Shown here one piece after another: positions 15,483 to 24,269 of a DNA stretch of 35,103 nucleotides. The DNA is from Parcubacteria group bacterium GW2011_GWF1_45_5 (GTDB lineage: Bacteria; Patescibacteriota; Minisyncoccia; UBA6257; Brennerbacteraceae), in contig LCLB01000001.1 in NCBI GenBank assembly GCA_001001795.1, forward strand, positions 8,249 through 43,351, read 5' to 3'. Both the position numbers and the translations under genes were made by a program. The notes below the pieces were generated by a model. The model searched no databases and was not told the origin of the DNA. It saw nothing but the letters and a program-made list of their open reading frames with translations. Numbering within the stretch: the first letter of the stretch is position 1; each line of letters starts with the position of its first letter.

Positions 15483-16700
15483 ATGGATACGCGCGTGTAT
15501 TTGGATTGCGCCGCTTCAACGCCGGTTGACCCACGGGTCGTTGCTTCTATGGAGCCGTATTTTTCGGCTATATTCGGGAATCCCGGGTCGGTACATGCAT
15601 TTGGCAGGGAGGCCCAAGCTGCGCTTGATATGGGTCGTCAAAATATCGCCCGACTATTCGGAGTTGATTTCGGTAATGTCGTATTTACTTCTTCGGCAAC
15701 CGAAGCGAATAATTTGATCATTCAGGGAGCGGTAAAAATGTACAGGAAAGAACAGGGACCGGACCACGAGCTCCCCCATATTATTACCAGTAGTATCGAG
15801 CACGAATCAATACTGGAAGCTTGCAGAGATCTGGAACAGAATAGTTTGGCAACCGTTACCTATGCGCCCGTTAACAAAGAAGGGTTCGTTGATGTAGCGG
15901 TTATAGCCGGAAGTTTGCGTAAAGAAACCGTGTTGGTTTCCATTATGTATGTGAATAATGTGACCGGAGCGATCCAGCCGGTTGAAGAGATCAGCAAGAT
16001 TATCAAGGGATTCAAAAGCGATAAACTTTCCCCTCGGCATCAGTCGCGTTACTCTCCTAAAGAGTTGATGTATCCGATTTTTCATAGCGATGCCGCACAG
16101 GCAATCCACTGTCTCGAAAAGATTGGTCTTTATGATCTAGGGATGGATGCCGTGACAGTTTCCTCTCATAAAATTTACGGTCCCAAAGGAGCAGGGGCTC
16201 TTATCGCCGGTTTTTCTTTTGGCATCGGGATTGCTCCAATGATAATGGGGGGGATGCAGGAGTTTGGCATACGCGCAAGCACGCAGGATGTGCCGGGTAT
16301 TGTTGGCTTTTCCGATGCGCTTAAATTTGTACGCGAAGAACTTGTACAAGAAAAAAAACATACTAAAGAATTGAAGAACATTCTTGTGAAGGGGATTATT
16401 TCCTCTTATCCTCGGGCGGTTATCAATTCCTGCGAACCATGTATCTCGAGTGTGTGCAACATTTCGTTTCCGGGATTCGGACTCGAAGAACTGCTGTATC
16501 GGTTTGATCAACAAGGGATTGCGGTTGCCGCGGGGTCGGCATGCAGCGCAAAGGTTCTGGGACCTTCTCACGTTCTCGTCGCCATGGGGCTGGATGAACC
16601 TTTGACGACTTCAGCGATCCGTTTCAGTTTTGGAAAATTTATTACGCGGGAGGCTATGCACTATTGTGTTGAACGGATTCCCTTGATTCTCGCCCGGTAG
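15483..16700 (+). CDS. iscS: Cysteine desulfurase (NifS/IscS class)
   Basis: This 405-aa PLP enzyme mobilises sulfur from cysteine for Fe-S clusters and thio-modification. Motifs seen: YLDCAASTPVDPRVV and GNPGSVHAFG at the N-terminus, H107 in SSIEHESI, HSDAAQA, the PLP lysine K230 in SSHKIYGPKGAGAL, and the catalytic cysteine C354 in AAGSACSAK. A short insertion (KSDKLSPRHQSRYSPK) precedes the HSDAAQ motif. ATG 15483 is chosen over an upstream in-frame TTG at 15444 because YLDCAAST then starts near residue 6 as is usual. It lies directly after many Fe-S enzymes; supply of their clusters is a reasonable inference. Symbol by class only; nifS would be equally valid. Confidence 0.9.
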   Translation: MDTRVYLDCAASTPVDPRVVASMEPYFSAIFGNPGSVHAFGREAQAALDMGRQNIARLFGVDFGNVVFTSSATEANNLIIQGAVKMYRKEQGPDHELPHIITSSIEHESILEACRDLEQNSLATVTYAPVNKEGFVDVAVIAGSLRKETVLVSIMYVNNVTGAIQPVEEISKIIKGFKSDKLSPRHQSRYSPKELMYPIFHSDAAQAIHCLEKIGLYDLGMDAVTVSSHKIYGPKGAGALIAGFSFGIGIAPMIMGGMQEFGIRASTQDVPGIVGFSDALKFVREELVQEKKHTKELKNILVKGIISSYPRAVINSCEPCISSVCNISFPGFGLEELLYRFDQQGIAVAAGSACSAKVLGPSHVLVAMGLDEPLTTSAIRFSFGKFITREAMHYCVERIPLILAR

Positions 16701-16704
16701 CTTT

Positions 16705-16733
16705 TTGCTTTTTCTCCTTTTTATCTTTATACT
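16705..16733 (+). promoter_or_regulatory. Predicted sigma70-type promoter of clpB
   Basis: TTGCTT (16705-16710), a 17-bp spacer and TATACT (16728-16733) lie about 50 nt before the clpB start. No CIRCE-type inverted repeat was seen between it and the gene. Confidence 0.5.
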
Positions 16734-16785
16734 ATTTTAAAGTATTTCATTTTTCGTCCGGGTTTTATCCCTATCTCTCATTTTT

Positions 16786-19410
16786 ATGAATAATCCATTT
16801 AATCGTTTCACGAATCGTGCCCAAGAAGCACTACAGCGGGCTCAAGAACTGGCTGCCGAAAAAAACCATCCCGAGATCACGAGCTTACATGTTCTACTGG
16901 CTTTGTTGTGGCAGGAGGAAACTATTATCGCAGAGGTATTCCGGCGACAAAGCGTCAATGTCGAAGAATTATCTCGCCGTGCCGAGGATCGTCTAGAGAA
17001 TCTCCCGCGTTTGTTTACCATGGGTCAGGCGTCTCCTTTCGGATCTTTTTACATTTCCCAGGAATTAATCCTTGCCTTTCAAAAAGCAGGAGAACTTCTA
17101 AAGAAATTCGGAGATGAGTTTGTGGGTCCCGAACACCTGATACTTGCGCTTGTTTCCCACAAAACCAAGGTCCAGGAAATTCTTCTGGAAATGAAATGTA
17201 CCGCGGAAAATCTGGAACAGACAATCCGCGAGGTGCGCGGGGAGTCCCATATTCAGGATGAAGCCGATGACAAGCGATATGGAATATTGGAGAAATATAC
17301 TGTTAATCTGACCAACCAAGCACGCGAGAAAAAACTTGACCCGGTTATCGGCAGGGAAAAGGAGTTACGCAGAGTCATGGAAGTATTGTCGCGCAGAACC
17401 AAGAACAATCCTCTTCTTATTGGCGAGCCGGGAGTCGGCAAAACAGCGGTGGTTGAAGGATTGGCACAAATGGTGGTGGCAAACGAGGTTCCCGGGCCGT
17501 TGCGCGATAAAGAAATACTTGTTCTTGATATTGGTTCGGTGGTTGCCGGAACAAAGTTTAGGGGAGAGTTCGAGGAACGCCTGAAAGCAATTTTGAAAGA
17601 AATAAAAGAAGCTTCCGGGAAATATATTATTTTTATTGATGAAATTCATACTATCGTCGGAGCGGGGTCGGCAGAAGGAGCGATAGACGCCTCGAATATG
17701 CTGAAACCGGTTTTGGCACGCGGAGAACTCCATTGTATCGGAGCGACTACTTCAAAAGAGTTTAAGCGGTATATAGAAAGGGATCCTGCTTTTGAGCGCA
17801 GATTCCAGCCGATTATGGTCGAAGAGCCGTCTCGCGACGATGCAGTTTCCATTTTGCGGGGTATTAAGGAGAAGTACGAGGTTCATCATGGGGTTAAGAT
17901 AACCGACGGAGCCCTGATTGCGGCCGTTGATCTGTCTATCCGCTATATTCCTGACCGGTATCTGCCGGATAAAGCCATTGATTTGATGGACGAAGCCTCG
18001 TCGTCGTTACGGTTGGAGATCGAAAGTGTGCCTACCGAAATTGATGAGATACGCAGGGCTTTGCGGCGGTTAGAAATAGAATTTGAAGCGATGAAAAAAG
18101 AAGAAACAAAGGAAGCGCGAATTCGTCAGAAAAAAATTGAAAAAGAAATTGCCGAGTTGCGTGAAAGCGATGCGGCGCTAACCGGACAATGGGACAAGGA
18201 AAAGACCGTAGTCGGAAAGATTCAATCCCTGCGGTCCCAAATGGAATCCTTAAGAGACGAATCCAGCAAGCTTGAAGCAGAGGGGAATCTTACTGGTGTA
18301 GCGGAGATTGTGTATGGGAAAATTCCTTCATTGGGGAACGATTTGCGCGTTGCGGAAAGGAAGGCCGAAATATCTCGCAAGCGGGCTCGGTTTGTAAAAC
18401 AATGGGTTGCGGAAGAGGAGATCGCGCGCGTAGTATCACGATGGACCGGAGTGCCGGTGACAAGAATATTGGAATCGGAAGCGGATAAGCTTTCCCGTCT
18501 GGAGGAAATATTGGCGCAAAGAGTAATCGGTCAGTCAGTGGCAATCAGCGCCATCAGCCGGGCTTTGCGTCGTTCTCGTGCTGGATTGTCCGATGAAAAC
18601 CGGCCGATCGGTTCATTTATGTTTTTGGGTCCTACAGGAGTAGGAAAAACCGAGTTGGCGAAGGCTCTGGCGGAAGCAATGTTTGGCGACGAACGTACTA
18701 TTATCAGACTTGATATGTCTGAATATATGGAACGTCATACCACAGCTCGGCTTATTGGGTCTCCTCCTGGCTATGTCGGTCATGAGGAAGGAGGACAACT
18801 TACCGAACTGGTAAAACACCGGCCTTACAGCCTTATTCTTTTTGACGAAATAGAGAAAGCGCATCCCGAGGTGTTTAACGTATTGTTGCAAATGCTCGAT
18901 AATGGCCGATTGACCGACGGGAAAGGGAAAACAGTTAATTTCAAAAATACGATTATCATTATGACCTCGAACCTCGGGAGCGAATATATCAAAGAAATGT
19001 CGGGAATGGGGTTCGCGACCGCTCAGACAAAAACAGTGGAAACTTTAAAGGATAAAATCATGGAAACGCTTCGCCAAAACCTGCGTCCCGAGTTTTTGAA
19101 CCGCATCGACGAGATAGTGGTTTTCAATCCTTTAACCAGGAAAGATATTGCCGCGATTGTCGATATTCAGCTGAAAAAGGTCACGGAACGGCTGCAAGGG
19201 AAAGGAATCATTATCGATATGAACGATAAGGTTCCGATGTTCTTGGCGGAACAAGGGTTCGATCCCGAGTTCGGTGCCCGTCCACTTAAACGAGCTATTG
19301 AACGGCTTTTGGTGGATCCTCTTTCGGAAAAGATTATTGACGGAAAAATTAGTCAAGGTGCCAAAGTTCGTGTAAGAGTGCGGGATGGCGCACTACGTAT
19401 CGGATCATGA
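16786..19410 (+). CDS. clpB: ClpB disaggregase (Hsp100 AAA+)
   Basis: This 874-aa ATP-dependent chaperone dissolves protein aggregates together with DnaK. Order: two Clp-N repeats (1-150), AAA-1 with Walker A GEPGVGKT (213-220) and IIFIDEIH, a long coiled-coil middle domain (about 400-530, rich in Glu/Arg/Lys heptads), AAA-2 with Walker A GPTGVGKT (615-622), [11 protein letters not shown] and TSNLGSEYI, then the C-terminal D2-small domain. The full-length middle domain and overall length favour ClpB over ClpC or ClpA. Its TGA overlaps the ATG of the next gene. Confidence 0.92.
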   Translation: MNNPFNRFTNRAQEALQRAQELAAEKNHPEITSLHVLLALLWQEETIIAEVFRRQSVNVEELSRRAEDRLENLPRLFTMGQASPFGSFYISQELILAFQKAGELLKKFGDEFVGPEHLILALVSHKTKVQEILLEMKCTAENLEQTIREVRGESHIQDEADDKRYGILEKYTVNLTNQAREKKLDPVIGREKELRRVMEVLSRRTKNNPLLIGEPGVGKTAVVEGLAQMVVANEVPGPLRDKEILVLDIGSVVAGTKFRGEFEERLKAILKEIKEASGKYIIFIDEIHTIVGAGSAEGAIDASNMLKPVLARGELHCIGATTSKEFKRYIERDPAFERRFQPIMVEEPSRDDAVSILRGIKEKYEVHHGVKITDGALIAAVDLSIRYIPDRYLPDKAIDLMDEASSSLRLEIESVPTEIDEIRRALRRLEIEFEAMKKEETKEARIRQKKIEKEIAELRESDAALTGQWDKEKTVVGKIQSLRSQMESLRDESSKLEAEGNLTGVAEIVYGKIPSLGNDLRVAERKAEISRKRARFVKQWVAEEEIARVVSRWTGVPVTRILESEADKLSRLEEILAQRVIGQSVAISAISRALRRSRAGLSDENRPIGSFMFLGPTGVGKTELAKALAEAMFGDERTIIRLDMSEYMERHTTARLIGSPPGYVGHEEGGQLTELVKHRPYSLILFDEIEKAHPEVFNVLLQMLDNGRLTDGKGKTVNFKNTIIIMTSNLGSEYIKEMSGMGFATAQTKTVETLKDKIMETLRQNLRPEFLNRIDEIVVFNPLTRKDIAAIVDIQLKKVTERLQGKGIIIDMNDKVPMFLAEQGFDPEFGARPLKRAIERLLVDPLSEKIIDGKISQGAKVRVRVRDGALRIGS

Positions 19411-20090
19411 ATTTCGTGGTTGTGAGTTTGTGTATCTTTGTTTTTCTGGGGATCGGCGGCCTCACGGGGACTTTTTTATGGTGGATCGCCGCTTGTACCC
19501 TTCTTATAATCGAATGGGTTCGTCGTATCCCCGATTTTTGTGGTAGAAGAATAGGACGTATTGTCGTGCTGTTTGGTATGGCGGCGCCGTTTTTATTTCA
19601 GGATACCGTGCGATTGATTTTAGGGATAAGCCTTATTGTTATCTGGACGGGAGTTCGTGTCAGACGTTCATATTGGGGCATCACTTATCAAACAATTTAC
19701 CAATGGTGCATGTTGACATTGTGCGGGTATGGCGCTTTATTCTTCTTTTCCCTTGTTATGAGGGGAAGCGTATGGGTGTGGGTCGGATGGGTAGAAGCGA
19801 TATTGGTGTGCGCGTTATTGTTTCCGTGTTACGCGGAACTGTATGGATTTCGGTTTTCTCGGTTTGAGTACTGGGCGATTATTATGTATGTAAGCCAGGT
19901 AATTTTAATGCTTTATTTTCTTCCTTTGCCATGGGGGACACTCGTGTTTTTATTTTTGATTTTTATTGTTTGGATGTTGCGTGAACTCAAAGAATTACAT
20001 TCAAAAACATGGACATGGAAGGCTTTTTGCCGGCACTTTGCCGTGGTGAGTGCGATTTCTTTTGGCCTATTTTTTACGATTCGATTTTGA
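19407..20090 (+). CDS. Unknown polytopic membrane protein
   Basis: This 227-aa protein was not recognised. It is very hydrophobic with about seven predicted membrane segments and many Trp and Phe, and short arginine-rich loops (VRRIPDFCGRRIGR, VRVRRSYWG). It starts inside the clpB stop (ATGA) and its last 24 nt overlap the convergent pth gene. It may be co-translated with clpB, but no functional link can be read from sequence. Confidence 0.7.
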   Translation: MNFVVVSLCIFVFLGIGGLTGTFLWWIAACTLLIIEWVRRIPDFCGRRIGRIVVLFGMAAPFLFQDTVRLILGISLIVIWTGVRVRRSYWGITYQTIYQWCMLTLCGYGALFFFSLVMRGSVWVWVGWVEAILVCALLFPCYAELYGFRFSRFEYWAIIMYVSQVILMLYFLPLPWGTLVFLFLIFIVWMLRELKELHSKTWTWKAFCRHFAVVSAISFGLFFTIRF

Positions 20091-20645
20091 TGGCGAGGCA
20101 TCTTTGGAGATAAGTGAAACCAGGGTATTTTCTATATCCGGGTAAATTTTTTCGATAAGTATTATTCGTTCTGCGGCATTGAACCTTTTTAAGACAAATG
20201 TCCCTGCTTGTGATTGTTGATGAGCGTGTCGTACTCCGATGCGAATCCGTGTAATCTCCTGTGTTTTCAAAATAGTAGCTATTGACTCTATGCCGTGATG
20301 CCCTGCTGGTCTACTGGCGCGCGCTACTTTGATTCTACCCAGGATCAAATCACTATCGTCATGGACGATGATGCAGTGAGGAATCGTGATTTTTAGATTT
20401 TTTAAAAGAGTAAACACAGCCCGGCCAGAATCGTTCATAAAGAGTCGGGGGAGCGCATAAATAACCGGGGTACCGTTAAGAGTAAAGGAAGCGGTATCTG
20501 CCAGCAGTAGGGCGTGCGATTTCCATGACGTCTCGAGGTGTTGAGTAAGCGAATGGATAAGGAAATCTCTTCCTATGTTGTGTGGGGTGCCGGTGTATGC
20601 GGCCCCGGGATTTCCCAGCCCGATAACAAGAAATGCGTTTTTCAT
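20067..20645 (-). CDS. pth: Peptidyl-tRNA hydrolase
   Basis: This 192-aa enzyme cleaves peptidyl-tRNA released from stalled ribosomes. Signature residues are all present: GLGNPG with N12, the catalytic H22 in TPHNIGRDFL, the FMNDSG segment with N71, and VHDDSDL with D96/D97, followed by the lysine/arginine-rich GRIKVARASRPAGHHG for tRNA binding. It is one of only two minus-strand genes in the window, divergent from lepB and convergent with the membrane protein gene, with a 24-nt tail overlap. Confidence 0.93.
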   Translation of the reverse strand: MKNAFLVIGLGNPGAAYTGTPHNIGRDFLIHSLTQHLETSWKSHALLLADTASFTLNGTPVIYALPRLFMNDSGRAVFTLLKNLKITIPHCIIVHDDSDLILGRIKVARASRPAGHHGIESIATILKTQEITRIRIGVRHAHQQSQAGTFVLKRFNAAERIILIEKIYPDIENTLVSLISKDASPSKSNRKK

Positions 20646-20658
20646 ATAATGATAAGGC

Positions 20659-20686
20659 TTGATTTTGTCGGGTGGTTTGTTACAAT
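20659..20686 (+). promoter_or_regulatory. Predicted promoter of lepB
   Basis: TTGATT (20659-20664), a 16-bp spacer and TACAAT (20681-20686) sit in the 66-nt divergent region between pth and lepB; transcription would begin about 20 nt before the ATG. Confidence 0.45.
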
Positions 20687-20711
20687 CGCTTATTAAGGCT
20701 TGGTTATTTTA

Positions 20712-21263
20712 ATGTCAAAAATCAGAGATTTTCTTGCAGAATTGATCGAGATGGTTGTTATCTCCCTTCTTATTATTGTACCAATACGATTTTTCATTAT
20801 CCAGCCCTTCTTTGTCAAAGGACAATCTATGGAGCCGAACTTTCTGGAGAACGATTACCTGGTTATCGACGAAATTTCTTTTCGTTTGCGTGCTCCCGAG
20901 CGGGGAGAAGTTGTCGTACTTAAGTCTCCTCAAGCAGAGGGTCAGTATTATATAAAACGAATTATCGGGTTGCCCCATGAGACCATAGAAATAAAGGATG
21001 GTGTGGTGAAGATTTATTCTTTTAATGATCCTGCGGGACAGATATTGCAAGAGCCGTATCTGCAAAACGGAGAAGTGACGGAAGGGAACCTGAAGATAAC
21101 AATGCAGGAAGATCAATATTTTGTTTTGGGTGACAATCGGAAGTTTTCGTACGATTCCCGAAGATGGGGTTTGTTGGTGCGAAAAGATATCATCGGCAGA
21201 GCGTGGATTCGTTTGTGGCCGCCTCAGGCGGTTACCGTTTTTGCGGTTCCCGAAACAAATTGA
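20712..21263 (+). CDS. lepB: Signal peptidase I
   Basis: This 183-aa type I signal peptidase removes signal peptides on the outer face of the membrane. One N-terminal membrane segment (12-31) is followed by the catalytic serine S39 in GQSMEPNF, the general base lysine K82 in YYIKRIIGLP, and FVLGDNRKFSYDSRRWG (boxes C-E). The short size with a single anchor is Gram-positive-like. ATG 20712 is chosen; an in-frame TTG four codons earlier is less likely. It is followed by hisS after 25 nt. Confidence 0.93.
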   Translation: MSKIRDFLAELIEMVVISLLIIVPIRFFIIQPFFVKGQSMEPNFLENDYLVIDEISFRLRAPERGEVVVLKSPQAEGQYYIKRIIGLPHETIEIKDGVVKIYSFNDPAGQILQEPYLQNGEVTEGNLKITMQEDQYFVLGDNRKFSYDSRRWGLLVRKDIIGRAWIRLWPPQAVTVFAVPETN

Positions 21264-21288
21264 TTTTTAATAGGTATCTATAAAAAGT

Positions 21289-22620
21289 ATGCCTCGAAGA
21301 AAAAAAGAACAGGGGAAGGTATCGCGCGATCGGAAGTCGTTAAAGCATCCGGTGCAGATTCTGAAAGGTATGCACGATGTTGTCTATCCGGAGGTGGCTT
21401 ACTTTGAGCAGCTGCGTTCGGTATGCCAGGAGGTCGCGAGCAGGTACGGATACGGTTTTCTGGAGGTGCCGGTCTTGGAGCATCAGGATCTTTTTAAAAA
21501 AAGTGTTGGAGGAACAACGGACATAGTGCAAAAAGAGATGTATGCATTCAAAACGCGGGGAGGGGATGAAGTTGCGTTGAGACCGGAATTCACCGCCGGC
21601 ATGGTTCGTGCGTACATTGAAAACGGTATGAGTAACTGGCCCCAGCCGGTAAAATTGTGGACGTGGGGACCAGCCTTCCGTTACGAAAATCCCCAGGCAG
21701 GAAGATACCGCCAGTTTTGGCAGATTGATTTTGAATACTTTACAAGTGCCGATCCGATTGTTGATGTCGAGGTTATGCAGATGGGAGTGGATCTTTTAAA
21801 GAGCTTTGGTATCAAAAACGTATGTTTGGAGCTCAATAGTATCGGGTGCTGGGGGTGCCGGGACACTTATCGGAAACAATTAAAGAATTACTATCGTTCA
21901 AAGAAGCGGAAGCTTTGCCTGGATTGTAAAAGCAGGTTCGATAAAAATATTTTACGGCTTTTGGACTGTAAAAACGAACAGTGTCAGCCTTTTAAAACCG
22001 ACGCTCCGCAGATGCTAGATTATTTGTGCAAAGAATGTAACGCTCATTTTAAAAAAGTTTTAGGGTACTGCGAAGAGCTGGGTTTAGGGTACGTGTTAAA
22101 TCCATTTTTGGTGCGTGGCCTGGATTATTACAACCGAACCGTATTCGAGTTTTTTACTCAGAATAGCGAAAATGAAGGCGGTGGGGCGAAACTTGCACTC
22201 GGCGGCGGCGGGAGATTTGATTATTCCACGCAACTCTTGGCCGGGCCGGAAACGCCGGCATGCGGATTCGCTCTTGGAGTCGAGCGGATTGCCACTCTGT
22301 TGGGCAAGGACCCGAAAAGTATTTCCGAGCCAACCGTGGATGCGTATTTTGTTCAGATCGGGGAGCCGGCTCGGGTACGTGTGCTTGGGTTAATCGAGAA
22401 GTTTAAGCGATGCCGGGTTCGTATAGGATTTGATGTTGGTCGAGAGAGTCTCAGGGCACAGTTCAAATCAGCCGATCGTTTCCATGCCCAGTTTGCGGTG
22501 ATTATCGGCGAAAAAGAAATATTTGATAATACCTTTATCTTACGGGATATGGTCAGCGGTATTCAAGAAACATTTCCCATAGATACGTTGATGGATGTGC
22601 TTCGCGATCGCGTGAAATAG
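21289..22620 (+). CDS. hisS: Histidyl-tRNA synthetase
   Basis: This 443-aa class II aminoacyl-tRNA synthetase attaches histidine to tRNA-His. Motif 2 is visible as AFRYENPQAGRYRQFWQIDFE, the histidine-specific LVRGLDYYNRTVFEF follows, and motif 3 is GFALGVERIA. A cysteine-rich insertion contains several CxxC pairs (GCWGC, CLDC, CKEC), as in many bacterial HisRS, perhaps a zinc site. The anticodon-binding domain is the last ~90 residues. A basic N-terminal tail (PRRKKEQGKVSRDRKS) precedes the usual start. Confidence 0.95.
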   Translation: MPRRKKEQGKVSRDRKSLKHPVQILKGMHDVVYPEVAYFEQLRSVCQEVASRYGYGFLEVPVLEHQDLFKKSVGGTTDIVQKEMYAFKTRGGDEVALRPEFTAGMVRAYIENGMSNWPQPVKLWTWGPAFRYENPQAGRYRQFWQIDFEYFTSADPIVDVEVMQMGVDLLKSFGIKNVCLELNSIGCWGCRDTYRKQLKNYYRSKKRKLCLDCKSRFDKNILRLLDCKNEQCQPFKTDAPQMLDYLCKECNAHFKKVLGYCEELGLGYVLNPFLVRGLDYYNRTVFEFFTQNSENEGGGAKLALGGGGRFDYSTQLLAGPETPACGFALGVERIATLLGKDPKSISEPTVDAYFVQIGEPARVRVLGLIEKFKRCRVRIGFDVGRESLRAQFKSADRFHAQFAVIIGEKEIFDNTFILRDMVSGIQETFPIDTLMDVLRDRVK

Positions 22621-22626
22621 GATCAT

Positions 22627-22959
22627 ATGGAAAGTTGTTTATTGTGCGATATCGGGAAAAGATCAGAACCAAGCGAAATTATCTGGGAAGACGCGGAGTA
22701 CCTTTGTATTGAGAATAAGTATCCCCAGGCGCCGATTCATGTTTTGGTGTTCCCTAAGGAACACATCGAAAAAAGCGAGGTGAGAAACGGTAATAGGAAG
22801 GATTTTTTTGAAAGCATGATGGGGGCAGTGTACGAGGTGGTAAAGTTTTTAGGGCTCGATACCAAGGGGTACAAACTCATAAACAACGGCGCCGGGTATA
22901 ATCATATCGAGCACGAGCATTGGCATATCTTAAGCGGGTTGAAAGAAAAACAGGAATAA
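22627..22959 (+). CDS. HIT-family nucleotide-binding protein
   Basis: This 110-aa histidine triad protein has HIEHEHWHI (H96, H98, H100), the phosphate-binding triad of Hint/PKCI-type nucleotide hydrolases, and an N-terminal CLLC (C4, C7) typical of zinc-binding Hint proteins. It starts 6 nt after hisS, so they are probably co-transcribed. The family hydrolyses adenosine phosphoramidates and aminoacyl-adenylates, which would suit a synthetase neighbour; that link is inferred. Confidence 0.9.
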   Translation: MESCLLCDIGKRSEPSEIIWEDAEYLCIENKYPQAPIHVLVFPKEHIEKSEVRNGNRKDFFESMMGAVYEVVKFLGLDTKGYKLINNGAGYNHIEHEHWHILSGLKEKQE

Positions 22960-22967
22960 GGTATACT
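22939..22967 (+). promoter_or_regulatory. Predicted promoter of rpsU
   Basis: TTGAAA (22939-22944), a 17-bp spacer and TATACT (22962-22967) overlap the end of the HIT gene and would give a leader of about 27 nt. Confidence 0.5.
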
Positions 22968-23000
22968 GTAAAATATAGAATATTTCATTAATTTACGGGT

Positions 23001-23270
23001 ATGGCAGTAACAGTAAAGCGAAAAGACGGGGAAAATACATCAAGTTTTCTGTACCGGGCGACCAAGCGCATTCAGAAATCCGGTGTTCTTTTGCAGTCAA
23101 GGCGGAATCGGTTCTATAAGACTGTTTTAACGAAGAACAAGCGCTGGACAACGGCGATGCATCGCATGGGCATGGAGCGTCAAATTCAGAAATTTTTGAA
23201 GCTTGGGTATCCTCTTGATGAATCAATCGCTTTGGCGCGTAAGATTACCAAAGGGATTATAAAAAAATAG
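23001..23270 (+). CDS. rpsU: Ribosomal protein bS21, extended
   Basis: This 89-aa protein matches bS21 in its first half: VTVKRKDGENTSSFLYRATK, then QKSGVLLQSRRNRFYK, corresponding to the GE.....RRFKR..Q..GvL..r.r..fye pattern. The protein is longer than the usual 55-70 residues. The C-terminal ~40 residues (MERQIQKFLKLGYPLDESIALARKI in part) form a likely helical extension not typical of E. coli S21. bS21 binds the 30S platform near the anti-Shine-Dalgarno. Monocistronic, with its own promoter and a terminator overlapping the stop codon. Confidence 0.8.
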   Translation: MAVTVKRKDGENTSSFLYRATKRIQKSGVLLQSRRNRFYKTVLTKNKRWTTAMHRMGMERQIQKFLKLGYPLDESIALARKITKGIIKK

Positions 23271-23300
23271 ATTCCCTTTAAAAGGAGAATCTATTTTTTT
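23261..23300 (+). terminator. Rho-independent terminator of rpsU
   Basis: An A-rich left arm with ATAGATTC pairs with GAATCTAT and a run of seven T; the stem has one mismatch and a four-base loop. The left arm includes the TAG stop of rpsU (23268-23270), so the coding region runs into the terminator. Confidence 0.75.
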
Positions 23301-23320
23301 AATATTGATATTTTTTATAT

Positions 23321-23797
23321 ATGACCCTTCAAGAAAAAATACAACAAGATATGCGCATTACGCTTAAGGCGCGGGATGAGTTCCGTTTGGGAGTGTTGCG
23401 CATGCTCAATGCCGCATTGGGGAATAAAGAAATAGAAAAGCATGCCGTATGCGTGCATGCCGGGATGTCTCCGGAACCTTTGACCAACGACGAATGCTGT
23501 GAAATTTTTCAGAAAGAATACAAACAACGCAAAGAATCCGCTTTGGCGTACGAACAGGGTAAGAGAAAGGATTTGCAAGAGATAGAACTCAAGGAAGCCG
23601 AGATTGTCGCCGAATACTTACCACAACAATTCTCGGAAGACGAGATTAAAGAAAGGGTACGGGTTGCGATTTCATCATCGGGAGCAAACGGTGCTGCCGG
23701 AGTGGGAACGGTTATGGGTATTCTTTCCAAGGAACTGAAAGGCAGGGCCGATATGGGCACTGTTTCTCGGATAGTGAACCAGTTGCTTTGTTCGTAG
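23321..23797 (+). CDS. yqeY: GatB/YqeY domain protein
   Basis: This 158-aa protein matches the YqeY family, a stand-alone helical domain also found at the end of GatB that binds tRNA. Typical features are MTLQEKIQQDMR...LGVLRMLNAALGNKEIE, KQRKESALAYEQGKR.DLQEIELKEAEIVAEYLPQ in outline, and the glycine-rich end GTVMGILSKELKGRADMG. Its precise cellular role is unknown. It starts 20 nt after the rpsU terminator and is followed by ybeY after 4 nt. Confidence 0.9.
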   Translation: MTLQEKIQQDMRITLKARDEFRLGVLRMLNAALGNKEIEKHAVCVHAGMSPEPLTNDECCEIFQKEYKQRKESALAYEQGKRKDLQEIELKEAEIVAEYLPQQFSEDEIKERVRVAISSSGANGAAGVGTVMGILSKELKGRADMGTVSRIVNQLLCS

Positions 23798-23801
23798 ATT
23801 T

Positions 23802-24269
23802 ATGGTTGTTCTTGAAAATTCGGGAGGGTATCCGTGTTCCGAACGTATTATTGTCAGGGCAGCCGATACAATCCTCCGTATTTTGAAAATTCCGCCAGGA
23901 TGGATTTTGGAGTTGCATCTTTTGGATGCCCGTAAGATGTATTGGTTGAACAGGCGATTTCGGGGTAAAAACAGGGCAACCACCGTTTTGAGCTTCGAAG
24001 GGAAAGAATTCCCCGTTGGTTCTGCGCGCCTTCTTGGAGAGGTTTTTTTATGTCCAAAGGAAATTTTACGGGCAAATCCGCCTTCTTATGTTGTGGCGCG
24101 GGGAGAATCTTCTTACTTGATGTATTATTTGATACATGGGATACTACATTTAAAGGGGTTTACTCACCAAGGTTCTTTGCGGAATCGTTTTTCTATGGAA
24201 CGGGCCGAGCGAAGAGTTTTTACCAAATTGTTTTCTTTTCATGAATCAAAAACCATTTTGCGCAATTGA
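23802..24269 (+). CDS. ybeY: Endoribonuclease/rRNA maturation factor YbeY
   Basis: This 155-aa metal-dependent endoribonuclease acts in 16S rRNA 3'-end maturation. It has LNRRFRGKNRATTVLSF and the zinc triad H112, H116, H122 in LIHGILHLKGFTHQG. The usual GYDH is GFTH here, so the Asp before the last His is replaced by Thr. The C-terminus runs 29 nt into ftsA, a compact arrangement that may couple translation. Confidence 0.9.
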   Translation: MVVLENSGGYPCSERIIVRAADTILRILKIPPGWILELHLLDARKMYWLNRRFRGKNRATTVLSFEGKEFPVGSARLLGEVFLCPKEILRANPPSYVVARGESSYLMYYLIHGILHLKGFTHQGSLRNRFSMERAERRVFTKLFSFHESKTILRN

